In this document: positions 1-11,194 of the stretch, one piece after another
Layout: each line of letters begins with the position of its first letter
How positions within the stretch are numbered: the first letter of the stretch is position 1
Made by a program: the position numbers and the translations under genes
The notes under the pieces: model-generated
Seen by the model: only the letters and a program-made list of their open reading frames with translations
Databases searched by the model: none
Told to the model about the DNA's origin: nothing
Assembly: GCA_958496175.1 (NCBI GenBank)
Contig: OY292276.1
Span: 12,046,001 to 12,110,000 of the forward strand
Source: Sisyra terminalis
Taxonomy: Eukaryota; Arthropoda; Insecta; Neuroptera; Sisyridae
DNA: 64,000 nt
Direction of reading: 5' to 3'

Positions 1-286
1 TGTTATTGGTTGTTGTTGAGACTCCCATTTATTGTTTTCTATTTGGTTCGCCCACTGATATACGATCACGTAGCTGTGATTGGCTGTCGTTGGAACTCCC
101 ATTCATTGTTTTCTACTCAGTTCGACCACAGTTATTTGATCTAACAGCTGTAATTGGCTGTTGTTGAGACTCCCATTTATTGTTTTCTACTTAGTTCGCC
201 CACTGATATACGATCACGTAACTGTAATTGGCTGTCGTTGGAACTCCCATTCATTGTTTTCTACTTGGTTTGTCCACTGATGTAGG
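1..286. repeat. 74-bp tandem repeat with 148-bp higher-order period (satellite edge)
   Basis: The motif ATTGG(C/T)TGT(C/T)GTTG recurs at 5, 79, 153 and 227, an exact 74-bp period. Units 1 and 3 read GAGACTCCCATTTA while units 2 and 4 read GGAACTCCCATTCA, so the real repeating block is a 148-bp dimer. The array touches the window edge and probably continues to the left. The last unit decays near 286. No coding potential is seen. Confidence 0.9.
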
Positions 287-3200
287 CCTATGGCCGCCCC
301 CTATCTTGGCACTGCACACCTGCTAGTATCGGTCCTGCTTATTCCAGATTTCTTATGAAGAAACTTTTCTTAGTGCAGAGGACCAGAGGACCAACCATAA
401 TTCATTTCTTGTAAAAGTTCAATATTTAATTCAAAAAGAATAACAAATTGGTTGTATTCTATGATATTAACATATTAACAAATTTTTCAATCAAGCGGGG
501 AGAATGTTTCAAATATTTTCGCAAAGGAAGGATATGGGATACATTTAGAATCAATTATCTAGAAAATGGGTTTAAATTAGTACAGTAAAATGCAAAATAT
601 AAGTCGTAATTTGTATCTTTTTATTGGAATTACAAAGATTTACATGGTTCCAATTAGATTTGTCGTCTTGTTTTAAATAAAACAGTTCAACTATGACATA
701 ATTTTGATTTTAAATACATACTAATATATATATTTATTAAGTTTACAGATATGTCGAGAGAAATAAAGTATTTTCTTTATAATTATTACGATAAATTGTT
801 AACATCTTTTTGTTAGGGGGGAGGGCAATTATTTTCAACCATCTAAAATCATAATAATATAACGTTGATATAACAGTAATATAATATGCTCTGGTCTCAT
901 AAATTTTCATTGCTAAAATATATTACGTATAAATATATACAATTATTTTGTATTATTAAGTACATTGCACTACCCTCCTGTTAAAAACATCATCAATTGC
1001 AATTTCTTGAGGATAGATAACTTATATAAATTTAAATATTTATATAATATATTTCGCAGAAATACTTTCCATCACATTTTTCGTTATTTTTTTTTAACAA
1101 GTGTTCGTATTATAGACTTTTCTATCAGAAGATAAATTGTTAGGTTTTTATTTACTACTTTAATTCGGTTATATCATTAGTTTGATTTAAAAAAATATAT
1201 ATATTATTTATTGTGGAGAACGTTTATTGTGACACATTTCCTATTGTTTACATGTTAAATATTTTCAAGAGTTCATTATAATTTCTATGAACGACAAAAT
1301 AGTGGTATAATGTGGCTGTGAAAGCTCATTATCTGATATAGATGTTTTGTTTCATTAATGAAGAGCTTTCATTGATTTCTGAAACTTGATGAAATTGGAG
1401 CCAACGGAAAATAGAATGTTCACTTTGATGAATCGGAAAGCTGATTATTATGTTTATACATTTCTATTTTTGTAATTTCAGAATATTAAAAACTTTTAAA
1501 TTGGCTATTTTCGTGAAACAATATCTATTTTTTTGATATAATATTAAAAAAAAACAGTAAATATTTTCACGTGAACACATGCTACTTCTTGCAAAAAAAT
1601 AATTATTGATTATTCCATTCGCGATCGCTTTATAACAAGTTTTGACAATATTTTTTTAGAAAAAACACATTTTTTAAACATTTTGTATTATGATTTATCT
1701 TAAAAATTAAACAATCAATAAACTTTCCACACTGTAAAGTTTCAAAATTGATTTGTGAAGTTCTAAATTAAACTTTACCTACTATATAGTGGAATTTGAG
1801 TAGAAGTTAATCTGATATAAAAGTACGTTGAAGTATGTTGAAGTGGAAACTAGAGATCCACACGAAAGTGAAATTGAAACCAAATATTTGGGGCTTCGAA
1901 ATACTATTGGATATATTTTGGATCAATAGAATAAAAGTGAAATTTGTTTTCTGCATTTTCGAGATTGAGACGAGACCCGAAAAATCTTTTGTCTTCATTT
2001 CTAACGACAATCCTGTATAGTGCCATCAGCCGGGTTAAATTTTGTCTTAAATTCCGATTGTTCGCGATTTCTGATGCCTCAAGAACCAAAAAATAAGGAG
2101 ACACTATACCTTTATCAGTTGGTATTTATCTTCTAGAAGGGGTTGAAAATTGAAAGTATTAATTAATTTAAATTAACATTATAAGGTGTTGTTTCACCCT
2201 GGAAATGGAAACGGATTTTATACAACAAATTTGTACACTTTTATTATTTTCTTGACTCATTTCTCTGCCCAGTAGTGTACTGGCCAGAAAAATCATAGAA
2301 ACATGATTCCAACAAAGAAATCCCTTCGTTATAACTTTCATAAAAAACAATTTTCCCACCGTTTTTCCTATATGGTACTGAAACTCTTAATAAACGTAAT
2401 TTTCGGTGGTTTCAATAATGTACTATTAAAAACAGTTGGGAAAATAAATCTTTTTGGAAATAACTTTGTTCTTTTAATTGATACAAGTGATTCATTTTTG
2501 GTTGATATAATTTTTCTACCAGACGTATAAATTGTAATTTTATTTAGATCCGCACATTATAAGGATAAAGTGAAAGGGGTAAAAAATTTTCCTGGCGTCA
2601 AATTTTATCGTTTGAAATAAATTTTCATCACATACATTAAAAAAAGCACCATTAAATTTCGGTACAAACCAATTCCAACTTTCAATTTTCTACCCTTTGT
2701 AAAGAGCAAATGCCACTGGAAAGATATAGTGTTGTTTATCGTTTTTGGGTCCTTGGACACTCGGTCCACGACTATTTATTCTGAATTTATGACAAAATTT
2801 TCCTAATCGGTTTTGCAGCGATTATTTAGGGTGAAAATTTGTCCAATCAAAACAAAGAAATAAGAATTTTCGAAAGCTTGAGAAACTTTAAACTATGATC
2901 TCTGGATTGTAGTGTATCCCCCGAAATCAACCGAAAATTTTCCGCCCCCTATTTTCTTTATAAGTCAAGAAAATTGGTAAAAAGTCAAATATCTTTGAAA
3001 TCTTTTTTTAAGTTCAAATTGTACTTTTTCTGTATTTCTTAAAGCCAAATCTTTTATGAAATTATTAATGCTTATATGCCGCCCCATTTTTATGTGGCAC
3101 TATGGCCCCTTCTTGCACCCACCACGCTAGGCCACTGTGGTTTTTTTTAACATACATTTCTATTGTTTCCACTTGTTTTGAACAAACTCTTTTATCAGAA

Positions 3201-4249
3201 AATTTATTGTCCAAATGTCCCTCCAATGCAATGATTCTCAAACTTTTGACACCATAAAATTAATATTTTGTGTCTTTGATTTTTGGAAACCAGTACAAAT
3301 CAACTGTTTGAAATTTTTATACTTTTATACTAGAAAAAAAGGAAATTTTTTAGAGTAAATACATGATATTTGGTAATTGTAATGCGGAAAGATTTATGTT
3401 TCATTACAAGTGCTGTGAAAACTATAATTCGCTTGCCATTCTCTCCTAATTGTAATAAATCTTAAACACAAAAATTATCTTCTTTAAAAAATATTTTAAA
3501 TATAATAAATTTAAATGATATAACCGAATTAATAATGAAGTTGTTCTAGCAAGAAGAGAATTGTAAAGATCAAAAAGTTTATAAGTAATTTAGTGATTCG
3601 AATGCCACACATTAAAAAAATGCGTGTAATTTATTATAGAGAATTCTAAGTTGAAGATATAGAAGGTAGTAGGTAGATAGTTTAGTCACAATAGTCGAAA
3701 TATTTAGTGTTAGAATATACAATTTTACTTTGAAATTCTATGTCACCTCTTTCGTTTTCTGTTCAATTAATATACAAAATATTTATCAGAATATAGCAAT
3801 TTATGTCAGTGAACAATTGGTTGTATATACTGATAAAGAGAATATAATGAATGAGAAACATTTAAGGAATTAAATTTATTTTTATTTTATTACAATAGGT
3901 ACATATATTTGTCCTAACACTGAACCAAAATTTATTGATATATAACTGCTCTTTTCGTTATTGGTAATTATCAAGCAGATTGTTATTTTGAGTATATAGC
4001 ATAGATTTTAGAAGACTCCTCTTATGAATTATATTTTCACTGGAAAATATGTTACGAAAAGTTAATAGAAAGCTTTTTTTTTTTGAAAAGCTCCACTGAA
4101 TTATTGAATTTTAAAGTTTATGCTATCTATTGGTGGAAGGAGAGCTAGAAATTAAAAGAGTTTGACAATATGATTAATTTTTGAAAATTTTATCCGTAAC
4201 ATATTTGAGTACAATCGACAATGAATTTTGGTAGTTTTAAATCGTCAAA
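287..4249. other. AT-rich intergenic DNA downstream of the KChIP gene
   Basis: I see no convincing gene here. The short open frames at 1807-2530 overlap on both strands and have no recognisable domain. GC-richer islands at about 288-350 and 3076-3140 (both containing GCCGCCCC-like strings) may be old repeat ends. The stretch from about 3880 to 4666 could contain the 3' untranslated region of the KChIP gene. Confidence 0.5.
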
Positions 4250-4255
4250 TTTATT
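4250..4255 (-). other. Candidate poly(A) signal of the KChIP gene
   Basis: AATAAA on the minus strand, about 410 bp beyond the stop codon at 4667-4669. It is the first canonical hexamer I see downstream. AATAAA is frequent by chance in DNA this AT-rich, so this is only a candidate. Confidence 0.3.
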
Positions 4256-4666
4256 GATGAGAAGAATGAATACAGAAACTGATTTGTGATAGACTTTCAT
4301 GAGTTATCCACATATTTAATTAAGAAGTTGAAGTAGTAGAAGTTATAAATATTGTCAATGGTACATGAATGATGAATATAATTCTAAATGGAGTCACAAT
4401 CATAAAAATACTGCATAGTTATGGACAATAACTATAAACTCCATCAAAAAGTTGGCACTCATTACTGTAAATGTGTTTCAATTGCACAACATGAGAGATG
4501 TTAAGAAGAACCACGTTTTTATCATCACTATTTTACTGAAAGGTTTTCTATTGTACACATCACGGAAGAACTACAAACGGTAACACACAAATGTGTAAAT
4601 TAAATTATGTCGGCGAAACTATTAATAAGTCCTTAAGTATAAAAAGTTAACACCGACGGTAGGGCG

Positions 4667-4774
4667 TCATATTGAATCAAAGACAGCCATCGATTGTGAA
4701 ATGTCTTCATCCTTCCGACAACACTCGAGGAATTCATCTAGCGTCACGACTCCGTCCTTGTTCACATCCATTTT
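4667..4774 (-). CDS. KChIP exon 5 (terminal coding exon, EF-hand 4)
   Basis: Encodes the last 35 residues, starting [19 protein letters not shown] and ending MAVFDSI before TGA at 4669-4667. The acceptor is TTTTCAG just to the right of 4774, and the exon starts in phase 0, matching the preceding exon's end. The EF-4 loop [12 protein letters not shown] has every canonical ligand (D1, N3, D5, V7, T9, E12). The C-terminal hydrophobic tail after the loop is typical of KChIPs, which end close to this point. The DNA is less AT-rich than its surroundings, as expected for a constrained exon. Confidence 0.95.
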   Translation of the reverse strand, partial: KMDVNKDGVVTLDEFLECCRKDEDISQSMAVFDSI

Positions 4775-5275
4775 CTGAAAATAGAAATGTGTTTAGATTA
4801 AATCCATCTTGCACTTATTGAATGTCTGATGAGAGTTTAATTCGTTGCGAAAATGTTTAATGGTTGGTGGGAATATCACCATTTTCTCGTGATTTATTTG
4901 TGAAATGGAAACGGAAAGCGAAATAGTGTTTATGCTACCGAATCGATTTGTCTTGTGGTTTTGGAACTGTGTATAGTATGTATATATATACCATATTGCA
5001 TAAACGTTGAATAAATTATATCATCCAATGCACAATATTTCATGTGAGTATGATTAATGAAACATATTTCTAATGTACCATTTACGATTTGCAGGGTAAA
5101 TGTGCTGAAGTTTTTGACTCAATTTAAGCAAAAATATGCCAACAGTATAAATAAACTTTAATATTTCACAAACCTTGATACATTGAGATTTAAAAAAATA
5201 TTGGGTGTTTTTTTAAGGAATTGTATTGGCATTTGATCATCGAATAGATCAAATGGAACTTAAAGCTCCTTTTCC

Positions 5276-6357
5276 GGCTCATGTGTACTTTAGCACGCCC
5301 ACAATCTGGCGATGTTGCATTTTCGACTTTGTTTTTTATTTAATTCGCGATTAAATCGGTCCATAATGAAAATTTAGCCACAAAAAAGAGAATTATACCA
5401 TACTAGCTGATCCCCGCGACTTCGTCTGCGTAACGTTGGTGTTGATTGTTTTCTTTTTAGGGTCGCTCCTTGTAGTGGTAGTATATGGAAATTTTTATTT
5501 TTCTTATTTCTTTTACAAAAAACATTATCATACTTAAAAACACTATTTTGTCGAATTTAATTTATTAATTTTCAAAAAAAAATATTTATAAATATCTAAA
5601 AAGAGTATGTCTATTGCGTATAGCTACGATAGGTTTACCATGGACCAAATAATCCGTAAATCAATCAGCATCGATACATAAATAAAGTCGGTCTTAATTA
5701 TGGCTAAAAAAAGTCGAAACTTATCAAAATACTCGCGTTAAAATAACAGAACTTTAGGGTCTAGATTTTGAATATTAGTAGGAATCTCTATTAACATCGC
5801 TATTAACATCAACTATGTGTCTTATATATATAAAGGTTTATATTTCAAAGAGGCAATTTTTCAAACTTTAAATTGAATTTACTGTGCTTTTTATCAGTTC
5901 AACAAAAAATATTTTTACAGATTATTTTCTAACTTTAAATTACCTTTCCAATGATATATAACTCACCTGTCTAGTGTAAAAATTTCTGTTTTCATCCCTA
6001 GGGAATACCTTCCCTTATTATTTTTTTGGAATGATAAGTAGCCTATAGTCTGTGAAAAATTGTGTTGTATCTTAATACCAAATTTCATTAAATTCGGTTG
6101 TTCCGTTCTTTAGTTAAATCGGGACACACAGACAGACAGACAAAAATTTTAAAAATGTTAAATTTGGAATAAGGGTCTCTTGAAACAAATATTTACCCTA
6201 AAATTGGGTTCAAAATCGAAATGTACAGACAGACGTAAGAATTTTATATATTAGTATAGATTAGAATTGAATAAACAAAAATATCGCGAATTAAATTAAA
6301 AACAAAGTCGAAAATGCAACGTTACCAGATTGTGAGTGTGCTAAAGTATACTTTAGC
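5276..6357. mobile_element. TIR DNA transposon inserted in the duplicated segment
   Basis: Roughly 70-bp inverted termini: TACTTTAGCACGCCCACAAT on the left and, as reverse complement, TACTTTAGCACACTCACAAT on the right. Both continue into GTTGCATTTTCGACTTTG and an ATTTAATTCGCG string. The empty site is visible in the copy at 6915-7493. The flanks GCTCCTTTTCC and GCCCCTTTTCC look like a 9-11 bp target-site duplication with one difference. There is no transposase gene, so it is non-autonomous. The long duplication fits Mutator-like better than Tc1-like families, but this is inference. Confidence 0.75.
5403..6260 (-). mobile_element. Non-autonomous Helitron, copy 1
   Basis: On the minus strand it begins TCTATACTAATATATAAAA and ends CAGCTAG, placed precisely between A and T, which is the Helitron insertion rule. 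About 8-10 nt before the CTAG end lies a GC-rich hairpin: CGC-A-GAC, loop GAA, GTC-GCG. The same end occurs in two other copies (32690-33636 and 40755-41210). It sits inside the TIR element at 5276-6357, so it arrived third. There is no coding sequence. Confidence 0.8.
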
Positions 6358-6914
6358 CCCTTTTCCAACTAAAACGTAAGGAAATATTGAAGAAGATTCC
6401 CCGAAAGTTTTGACCTATAATTAGTCTGGAAAAATCACTGAAGGTTTGCCAAAAATGGAGTGGAAAACGGTTCGGATTTTTAACAATTGGAAACAATCAA
6501 AATAGGACCAAAGAAAAAGACTGAAACGATTTACTAGAATTAGACAGGACGTCTTTGTTTTCCCGGTCAATTTTCAATCTCAAGAGGTGGTTAGGATCAT
6601 ATATGTAGGCTATTTTAAATATTTAACACCTGGAAATTCAATTTTAGTGAATTTCACACCTGAATTATATTCCAAAAAGAGGCTTATACTTTTACAAACT
6701 TAGCTGGTAAATTTTCAAAGGAATTTTGAAGAAATTGGACCTAAAAAATTATTCTTAACTTGAAAAAGAAAAATAACGAATGCCTTCTAATAGGACACTT
6801 AATCTGACAAAAAAATTTCACTCTATTTGCATTGAAAAAGTGATATTTTACAATTTATTTTGTAGAAAGTAATTATGGTTTTTTTTTTAATTTTTTAAAT
6901 TAAAAATAAATCTT

Positions 6915-7493
6915 GGGTATGTTTTAAGGCATTGTATTGGCATTTGATCATCGAATAGATCAAATGGAACTTAAAGCTCCTTTTCCAACTAAAACTTAAG
7001 GAAATATTGAAGAAGATTCCCCAAAAGTTTTGACCTATAATTAGTCTGGAAAAATCACAGAAGGTTTGCCAAAAATGGAGTGGAAAACGGTTCGGATTTT
7101 TAACAATTGGAAACAATCAAAATAGGACCAAAGAAAAAGACTGAAACGATTTACTAGAATTAGAGCAGACGCCTTTGTTTTCCCGGTCAATTTTCAATCT
7201 CAAGAGGTGGTTAGAATCATATATGTAGGCTATTTTGAATATTTAACACCTGGAAATTCAATTTTAGTGAATTTCACACCTGAATTATATTCCAAAAAGA
7301 GGCTTATACTTTTACAAACTTAGCTGGTAAATTTTCAAAGGAATTTTGATGAAATTGGACCTAAAAAATTATTCTTAACTTGAAAAAGAAAAATAACAAA
7401 TGCCTTCTAATAGGACACTTAATCTGACAAAAAAATTTCACTCTATTTGCATTGAAAAAGTGATATTTTACAATTTATTTTGTAGAAAGTAGT
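6915..7493. repeat. Right, uninterrupted copy of the 0.58-kb duplication
   Basis: Nearly identical to 5208-5275 joined to 6358-6875. It preserves the pre-insertion state of the site hit by the TIR element. The inverted string ATTTGATC-ATCGAATA-GATCAAAT sits near its left end. A 73-codon minus-strand frame across 6895-7116 has no recognised domain and is not called. Confidence 0.85.
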
Positions 7494-8219
7494 TCAAAAG
7501 TTCTGGATTTTTTTTAATTTTTTTTTAGAAAAACTCAATCAAGTTCTAAGTTGGCATATCAAGCTTTTCTATAAATATTAATGTATCGATTTTTTTACGC
7601 CAATAATTGATACTTTTTGTTGTTAAAGAGTTTCGATAGAATAAATTTCACAGCTCTCATATTTCCTCGAGAAAACGTTGTTGAAAGAATAAGGTTGATT
7701 TGGAAATTTCTCAACTATTGATATTTTGAGCTTTTTTGTGTTATTATTAATTTTTGTCGTTCAAAAGCTCTGAAAGAGAAACTTGATAACTTGCATACTT
7801 TCCCGGCAAACGCCATTTAAAGAAATAACTCTTTCTGGAAATGAAAACTTCCAAATTTAAAATTGATAAGTACTTAATTTATTTCCAAGTCACAATTAAT
7901 AAATTAATGAATAATAATAAATGTCCTATGACGTAATTTCTTCTTATTACGACGTGTTTCAACAGTTTTTGATAAATATAATATAATATAAAATCCATAA
8001 AATAAATATGCCAATCCAACCGGTAGTGGATTACAAACTTGCTCCTGGATATTGGTTAGTCAACAAATTGGTACAAACCATCAAATTAGGCATCATATTT
8101 TTTATATTTTTATTTTCAAATAAATTGCACAATCTGCATAGGGTTGCAATAAGTGCATTCAATCCATAGACAATTATATGTAAGCACTAGTCCCAGTAGA
8201 TTAGTGCTGTATAAGTACA

Positions 8220-8420
8220 AAATAGATTTTTAAGCATCAATAGCAACAATAACAATAATAGTAATTCTTATAGCAATAATAACAATTATAAAAACAATCA
8301 ACAGGAGTAATAAGAATAATAATAGTCTATAATAATAATATCAATGCTAATAATAATGTGAAACATTAATATATAAGTAATATATAAAAATAAAGCTATA
8401 TAATAAGAAATAATAATTTG
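8220..8420. repeat. AAT/AAC-rich low-complexity tract
   Basis: Dense irregular runs of AAT, AAC and AGT triplets, within the left, inverted part of the Penelope-like element. This is simple sequence without reading-frame constraint. Confidence 0.75.
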
Positions 8421-8448
8421 ACAATAAATAGTTAATAGGAATATTTGT

Positions 8449-8628
8449 TTAGTTACAAAATCTATCAGGCAAATCTATTACATTCCATTTTTGTAACCTT
8501 CTTATCATCTCACTGTTGTCCAGTAAATTTATTGCGAGATGGTTGGAATGGTCGTTTAGTTTTGTCAGATAATTTTTATTAAACTTTTGAATTTCCTCCA
8601 TTACAGATGGCATTTCTGTATCTTCATG
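8449..8628 (-). pseudogene. Inverted coding fragment of the Penelope-like element
   Basis: Reading the minus strand from 8628 gives an uninterrupted 59-codon frame with a soluble, helical, coding-like composition, containing NHLAINLLDNSEMIRRLQKW, and ending in TAA at 8451-8449. It has no initiating Met at the right edge, where the plus-strand reverse transcriptase begins, so the junction near 8630 looks like an inversion breakpoint. I read it as an N-terminal part of the element's ORF placed backwards, but a fragment of another gene cannot be excluded. Confidence 0.45.
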
Positions 8629-9200
8629 TATTTTTTTATTGTTTACATACCATGGAGCACCGATTAGGCATCATATTGAAAGGAAATTATTCATTAAAAA
8701 ACACATATGAATTTATGAATAATACTAAAAACCTAAAACTACCACAGAACATCAAAATTGCATCACTTGACATTGTTAACTTATACACAATTGTCCCTGT
8801 TGAAGAAATAATCAAAATTGTGGAATATAATCTTATGACATCAAAAATATATAATTATATCGTAATCAACGACATAATGAACTTATTAAGCACCGTATTA
8901 CAACAAAACTATTTCACTTTCAATCAAAAATTTTATCACCAAAGGGAAGGTTTGGCCATGGATTCCCCTTTATCAGGACTACTAGCCGATATTTACATTA
9001 ATCACTTTGAAAATAAATATATTATGAACAATACCTACAAAAATAAAATAGTATATTATGGAAGATATGTTGACGATACATTTATACTATTTAATGAAAC
9101 TACCCGACAGATTGACAATATGGTCTCCGATCTGAACAAAATTAACCAGAAAATAAAATTCACTTCAGAACACAAGTTAAATGGAACAATCAACTTTTAA
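8607..9200 (+). pseudogene. Penelope-like reverse transcriptase fragment
   Basis: Known role: the PLE polymerase copies element RNA at the genomic target. Seen: SLDIVNLYTIVP (RT motif with the first catalytic Asp), QREGLAMDSPLSGLLADIY (canonical PLEs have MGSPLS; here Gly is Asp) and YGRYVDDTF (catalytic YVDD). The frame stops with TAA at the point where homologous proteins continue with a leucine-aspartate-threonine string. The downstream frame (IYRKPT, then a KMAAYSS-like motif) stays readable until about 9518. The first 20 or so codons look unrelated to the family, and the N-terminal domain is missing, consistent with the inversion breakpoint. Clear family assignment; non-functional. Confidence 0.9.
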
Positions 9201-9594
9201 GACACAACAATCATCAAAGAAAATGGAAAGTTGTTATACAATATATACAGAAAACCAACAATAACGAACAGAACTATCCATAAAACATCATTTCAGCCAA
9301 GAAATCAAAAAATGGCAGCTTACAGTAGTATACAGAGCAATCAAGTTCCCTCTTAGCACCAAAGCTCGTGATGAAGAAATTAATATAATTAAACATATAG
9401 CCACTACTAACGGATACAATAGCTCAATCATAGACAAAATAATATCGAAATTTATTAAAAAATCCATTCTTCCAACTCCACTAAAAGAAAAAAAAATATA
9501 TAAAATCAAACTTCAATAATATATCTTTAATTTTACAATCGCCAACTTCCTAAAGAAAAATAACTTCAATATCGCATTTTCAATAAACAACAAC

Positions 9595-9975
9595 ATGATG
9601 AAAATTCTCAAACCATTGGAGAACAACCAAATAAAAACGAAAAATAAAACCGGAATATATAAAATTAAATGTGGTTCCTGTGAAAAATTCTACATTGGCC
9701 AAACTGGTAGATCTTTTGGAACCAGATATAAGGAACATAAACTCAAGAAACCTACTTCAACAATAACTTCAAATTTTACAGAACACCTTTATGACGAAAA
9801 TCATCAATGCTTAAATTTCGAAACAAATTTTAAGCCACTACATATTTGCAAGAAAGGATCACATATGAACACCCTGGAAGAATATGAAATATACAAAGTT
9901 CACAAAATTGATTCAAATAACATCCTTAACGACAAATTATATAAAACAAACAACCTACATGAAATTTGTGACTGA
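9595..9975 (+). pseudogene. GIY-YIG endonuclease domain of the Penelope-like element
   Basis: The sequence TGIYKIKCGSCEKFYIGQTG carries the GIY and YIG boxes separated as in PLE nucleases, followed by the RT(R)YKEH-type helix and an ENH string. Canonical Penelope elements have this nuclease C-terminal to the reverse transcriptase and use it to nick the target. It lies in order after the RT fragment, separated by in-frame stops at 9198 and about 9518. The end at 9975 is only about 15 bp before the tail motif, as in compact PLEs. Confidence 0.9.
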
Positions 9976-9981
9976 CAAAAT

Positions 9982-10030
9982 AATCACTACCTGATGATGA
10001 TAGCCAAAAACTGTTGAAACGCGTCGTAAT
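9982..10030 (+). ncRNA. Hammerhead-type ribozyme motif in the PLE tail
   Basis: The core box CTGATGA is at 9991-9997. Next come helix II (GATAG pairing with CTGTT, two wobbles), GAAA at 10016-10019, the self-complementary ACGCGT (10019-10024) and C at 10025, the expected cleavage site. Helix I has only TAC/GTA adjacent to the core. PLEs are known to carry such minimal hammerheads that act as dimers through a palindromic helix III. One unpaired T precedes helix II, so activity is uncertain. The inverted left copy (7921-7970) has lost the CTGATGA box. Confidence 0.55.
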
Positions 10031-10033
10031 AAA

Positions 10034-10700
10034 GAAGAAATTGAGTCATAGGACATATATTATTATTCATTAATTTCAAATTTAAATAAAAAATTACAAA
10101 ATATTATATATGCAAGAGATAAAGTCTTTTATTTTGGACCTCCAAAACACCAATTAACGACGAAGAAGAAATTGAAGAAAGAAGAAATTGAGTCATAGGG
10201 CATATATTATTATTCATTAATTTCAAATTTAAATAAAAAAGTGCAGAATATTATATATGCAAGTGATAAAGTCTTTTATTTTGAACCTCCAAAACACCAA
10301 TTAACGGCGCCAAAGAAAATTGAAATTTCAATAATTGAAAAATGATCCAATTGGAGCTTTTCCCTTAAACAGCGTATTTCCAGAAAATATACAAACGACA
10401 AACTCAAGCGACAAAAAACACCAATTAATGGTGAACTTTTTTTCGAAAATTTAATATTTGACGAATATCCAAACAGAGCTTTTCTTCATAGGGTTTTCAG
10501 AAAGTATGCAAGTTTCTTGCAGAACTCTCGAGCGATAAAAAAAAACACCAACTAAATCCGCAAAAAAGGTTCGAGATTTTAATATTTGAAGAATGTCCCA
10601 AATCGAGCTTTTTATTTAAACAAGTTTTTTTCAAAAAAGTATGCGAACAATAAAATTTTCTTCCCAAATTTCTTGAGTGACAAAAAAAACCCAATCGAAA
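10034..10700. repeat. Degenerate tandem array downstream of the PLE
   Basis: TTGAGTCATA recurs at 10041 and 10188, with about 130 bp nearly identical after each. The string AAACACCAATTAA or a variant recurs near 10147, 10294, 10416, 10538 and 10683, giving spacings of about 147, 122, 122 and 145 bp. The first two units overlap the PLE tail, so the array may have grown from tail sequence. Confidence 0.75.
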
Positions 10701-10708
10701 TATTAATA

Positions 10709-11194
10709 ACACCGGCACACAAAAAAAAAAGTGCTCTCTACTTTTGACCGGACCTACATAAATCTACGTATTTTGACCCCCTGAACACGAATCCGGGGTC
10801 GGTTTGACCCGTACACCCTCAAAAATTCGAGAAAACTTTAAAAAACCGAAAAAAATGGTTAAAATCGGCAGTTTTGGGGACATAAAATTTTTTTTGAACT
10901 AAACCGAGCATGATTTTCATGTTTTTGTGTTTTTTTCGATCCGCTGAATACAAATTCGAAGTTTGTGTAGACCATAAGCCGTTTTTATTGTAAGAAAATT
11001 GCCTGCTTTGCGAGCATACCGTGTCACCAAAACTGCCGATTTTAACCATTTTTTCCGGTTTTTAAAGTTTTCTCGAATTTTTGAGGGTGTACGGGTCAAA
11101 CCGACCCCGGATTCGTGTTCAGGGAGTCAAAATACGTAGATTTATGTAGGTCCGGTCAAAAGTACAGAGCACTTTTTTTTTTGTGTGCCGGTGT
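10709..11194. mobile_element. Fold-back MITE, about 486 bp
   Basis: Arms of about 175 bp are inverted copies: the left begins ACACCGGCACAC and the right ends GTGTGCCGGTGT. Both contain GACCGGACCTACATAAATCT or its complement and a CCGGATTCGTGTT-type string. The spacer of about 135 bp is unique. There is no gene; open frames in the arms are mirror images of each other. It sits at the end of the tandem array. Confidence 0.85.

Larger units (their letters stand above)
5208..6875. repeat. Left copy of a 0.58-kb duplication, split by an insertion
   Basis: Sequence 5208-5275 plus 6358-6875 matches 6915-7493 almost base for base, including the string CATTTGATCATCGAATAGAT and the shared end TTTTGTAGAAAGTA. 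The match is interrupted by about 1.08 kb (5276-6357) that is absent from the right copy. The duplication therefore came first and the insertion second. Confidence 0.85.
7900..10100. mobile_element. Penelope-like retroelement (PLE) with inverted left segment
   Basis: The right part (about 8640-10075, plus strand) carries PLE reverse transcriptase then GIY-YIG nuclease then a tail. About 70 bp around 7900-7975 is the inverted copy of the tail at 10005-10075 (shared string TTATTACGACG(C/T)GTTTCAACAG on the plus strand at left). The 8449-8628 segment is open on the minus strand only. The element is thus a partial-inversion insertion, a form known for Penelope elements. In-frame stops show it is dead. 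Confidence 0.88.

Noticed and set aside
6895..7116. 73-codon minus-strand ORF that looked transposase-like
   Set aside because: No catalytic or HTH motif, and the other copy of the duplication does not preserve the frame.
8220..8420. CRISPR-like spaced repeats
   Set aside because: The spacing is irregular and made of simple AAT/AAC triplets; the window is eukaryotic.
10819..11099. Overlapping minus-strand ORFs
   Set aside because: They are translations of the inverted arms of the fold-back MITE at 10709-11194.
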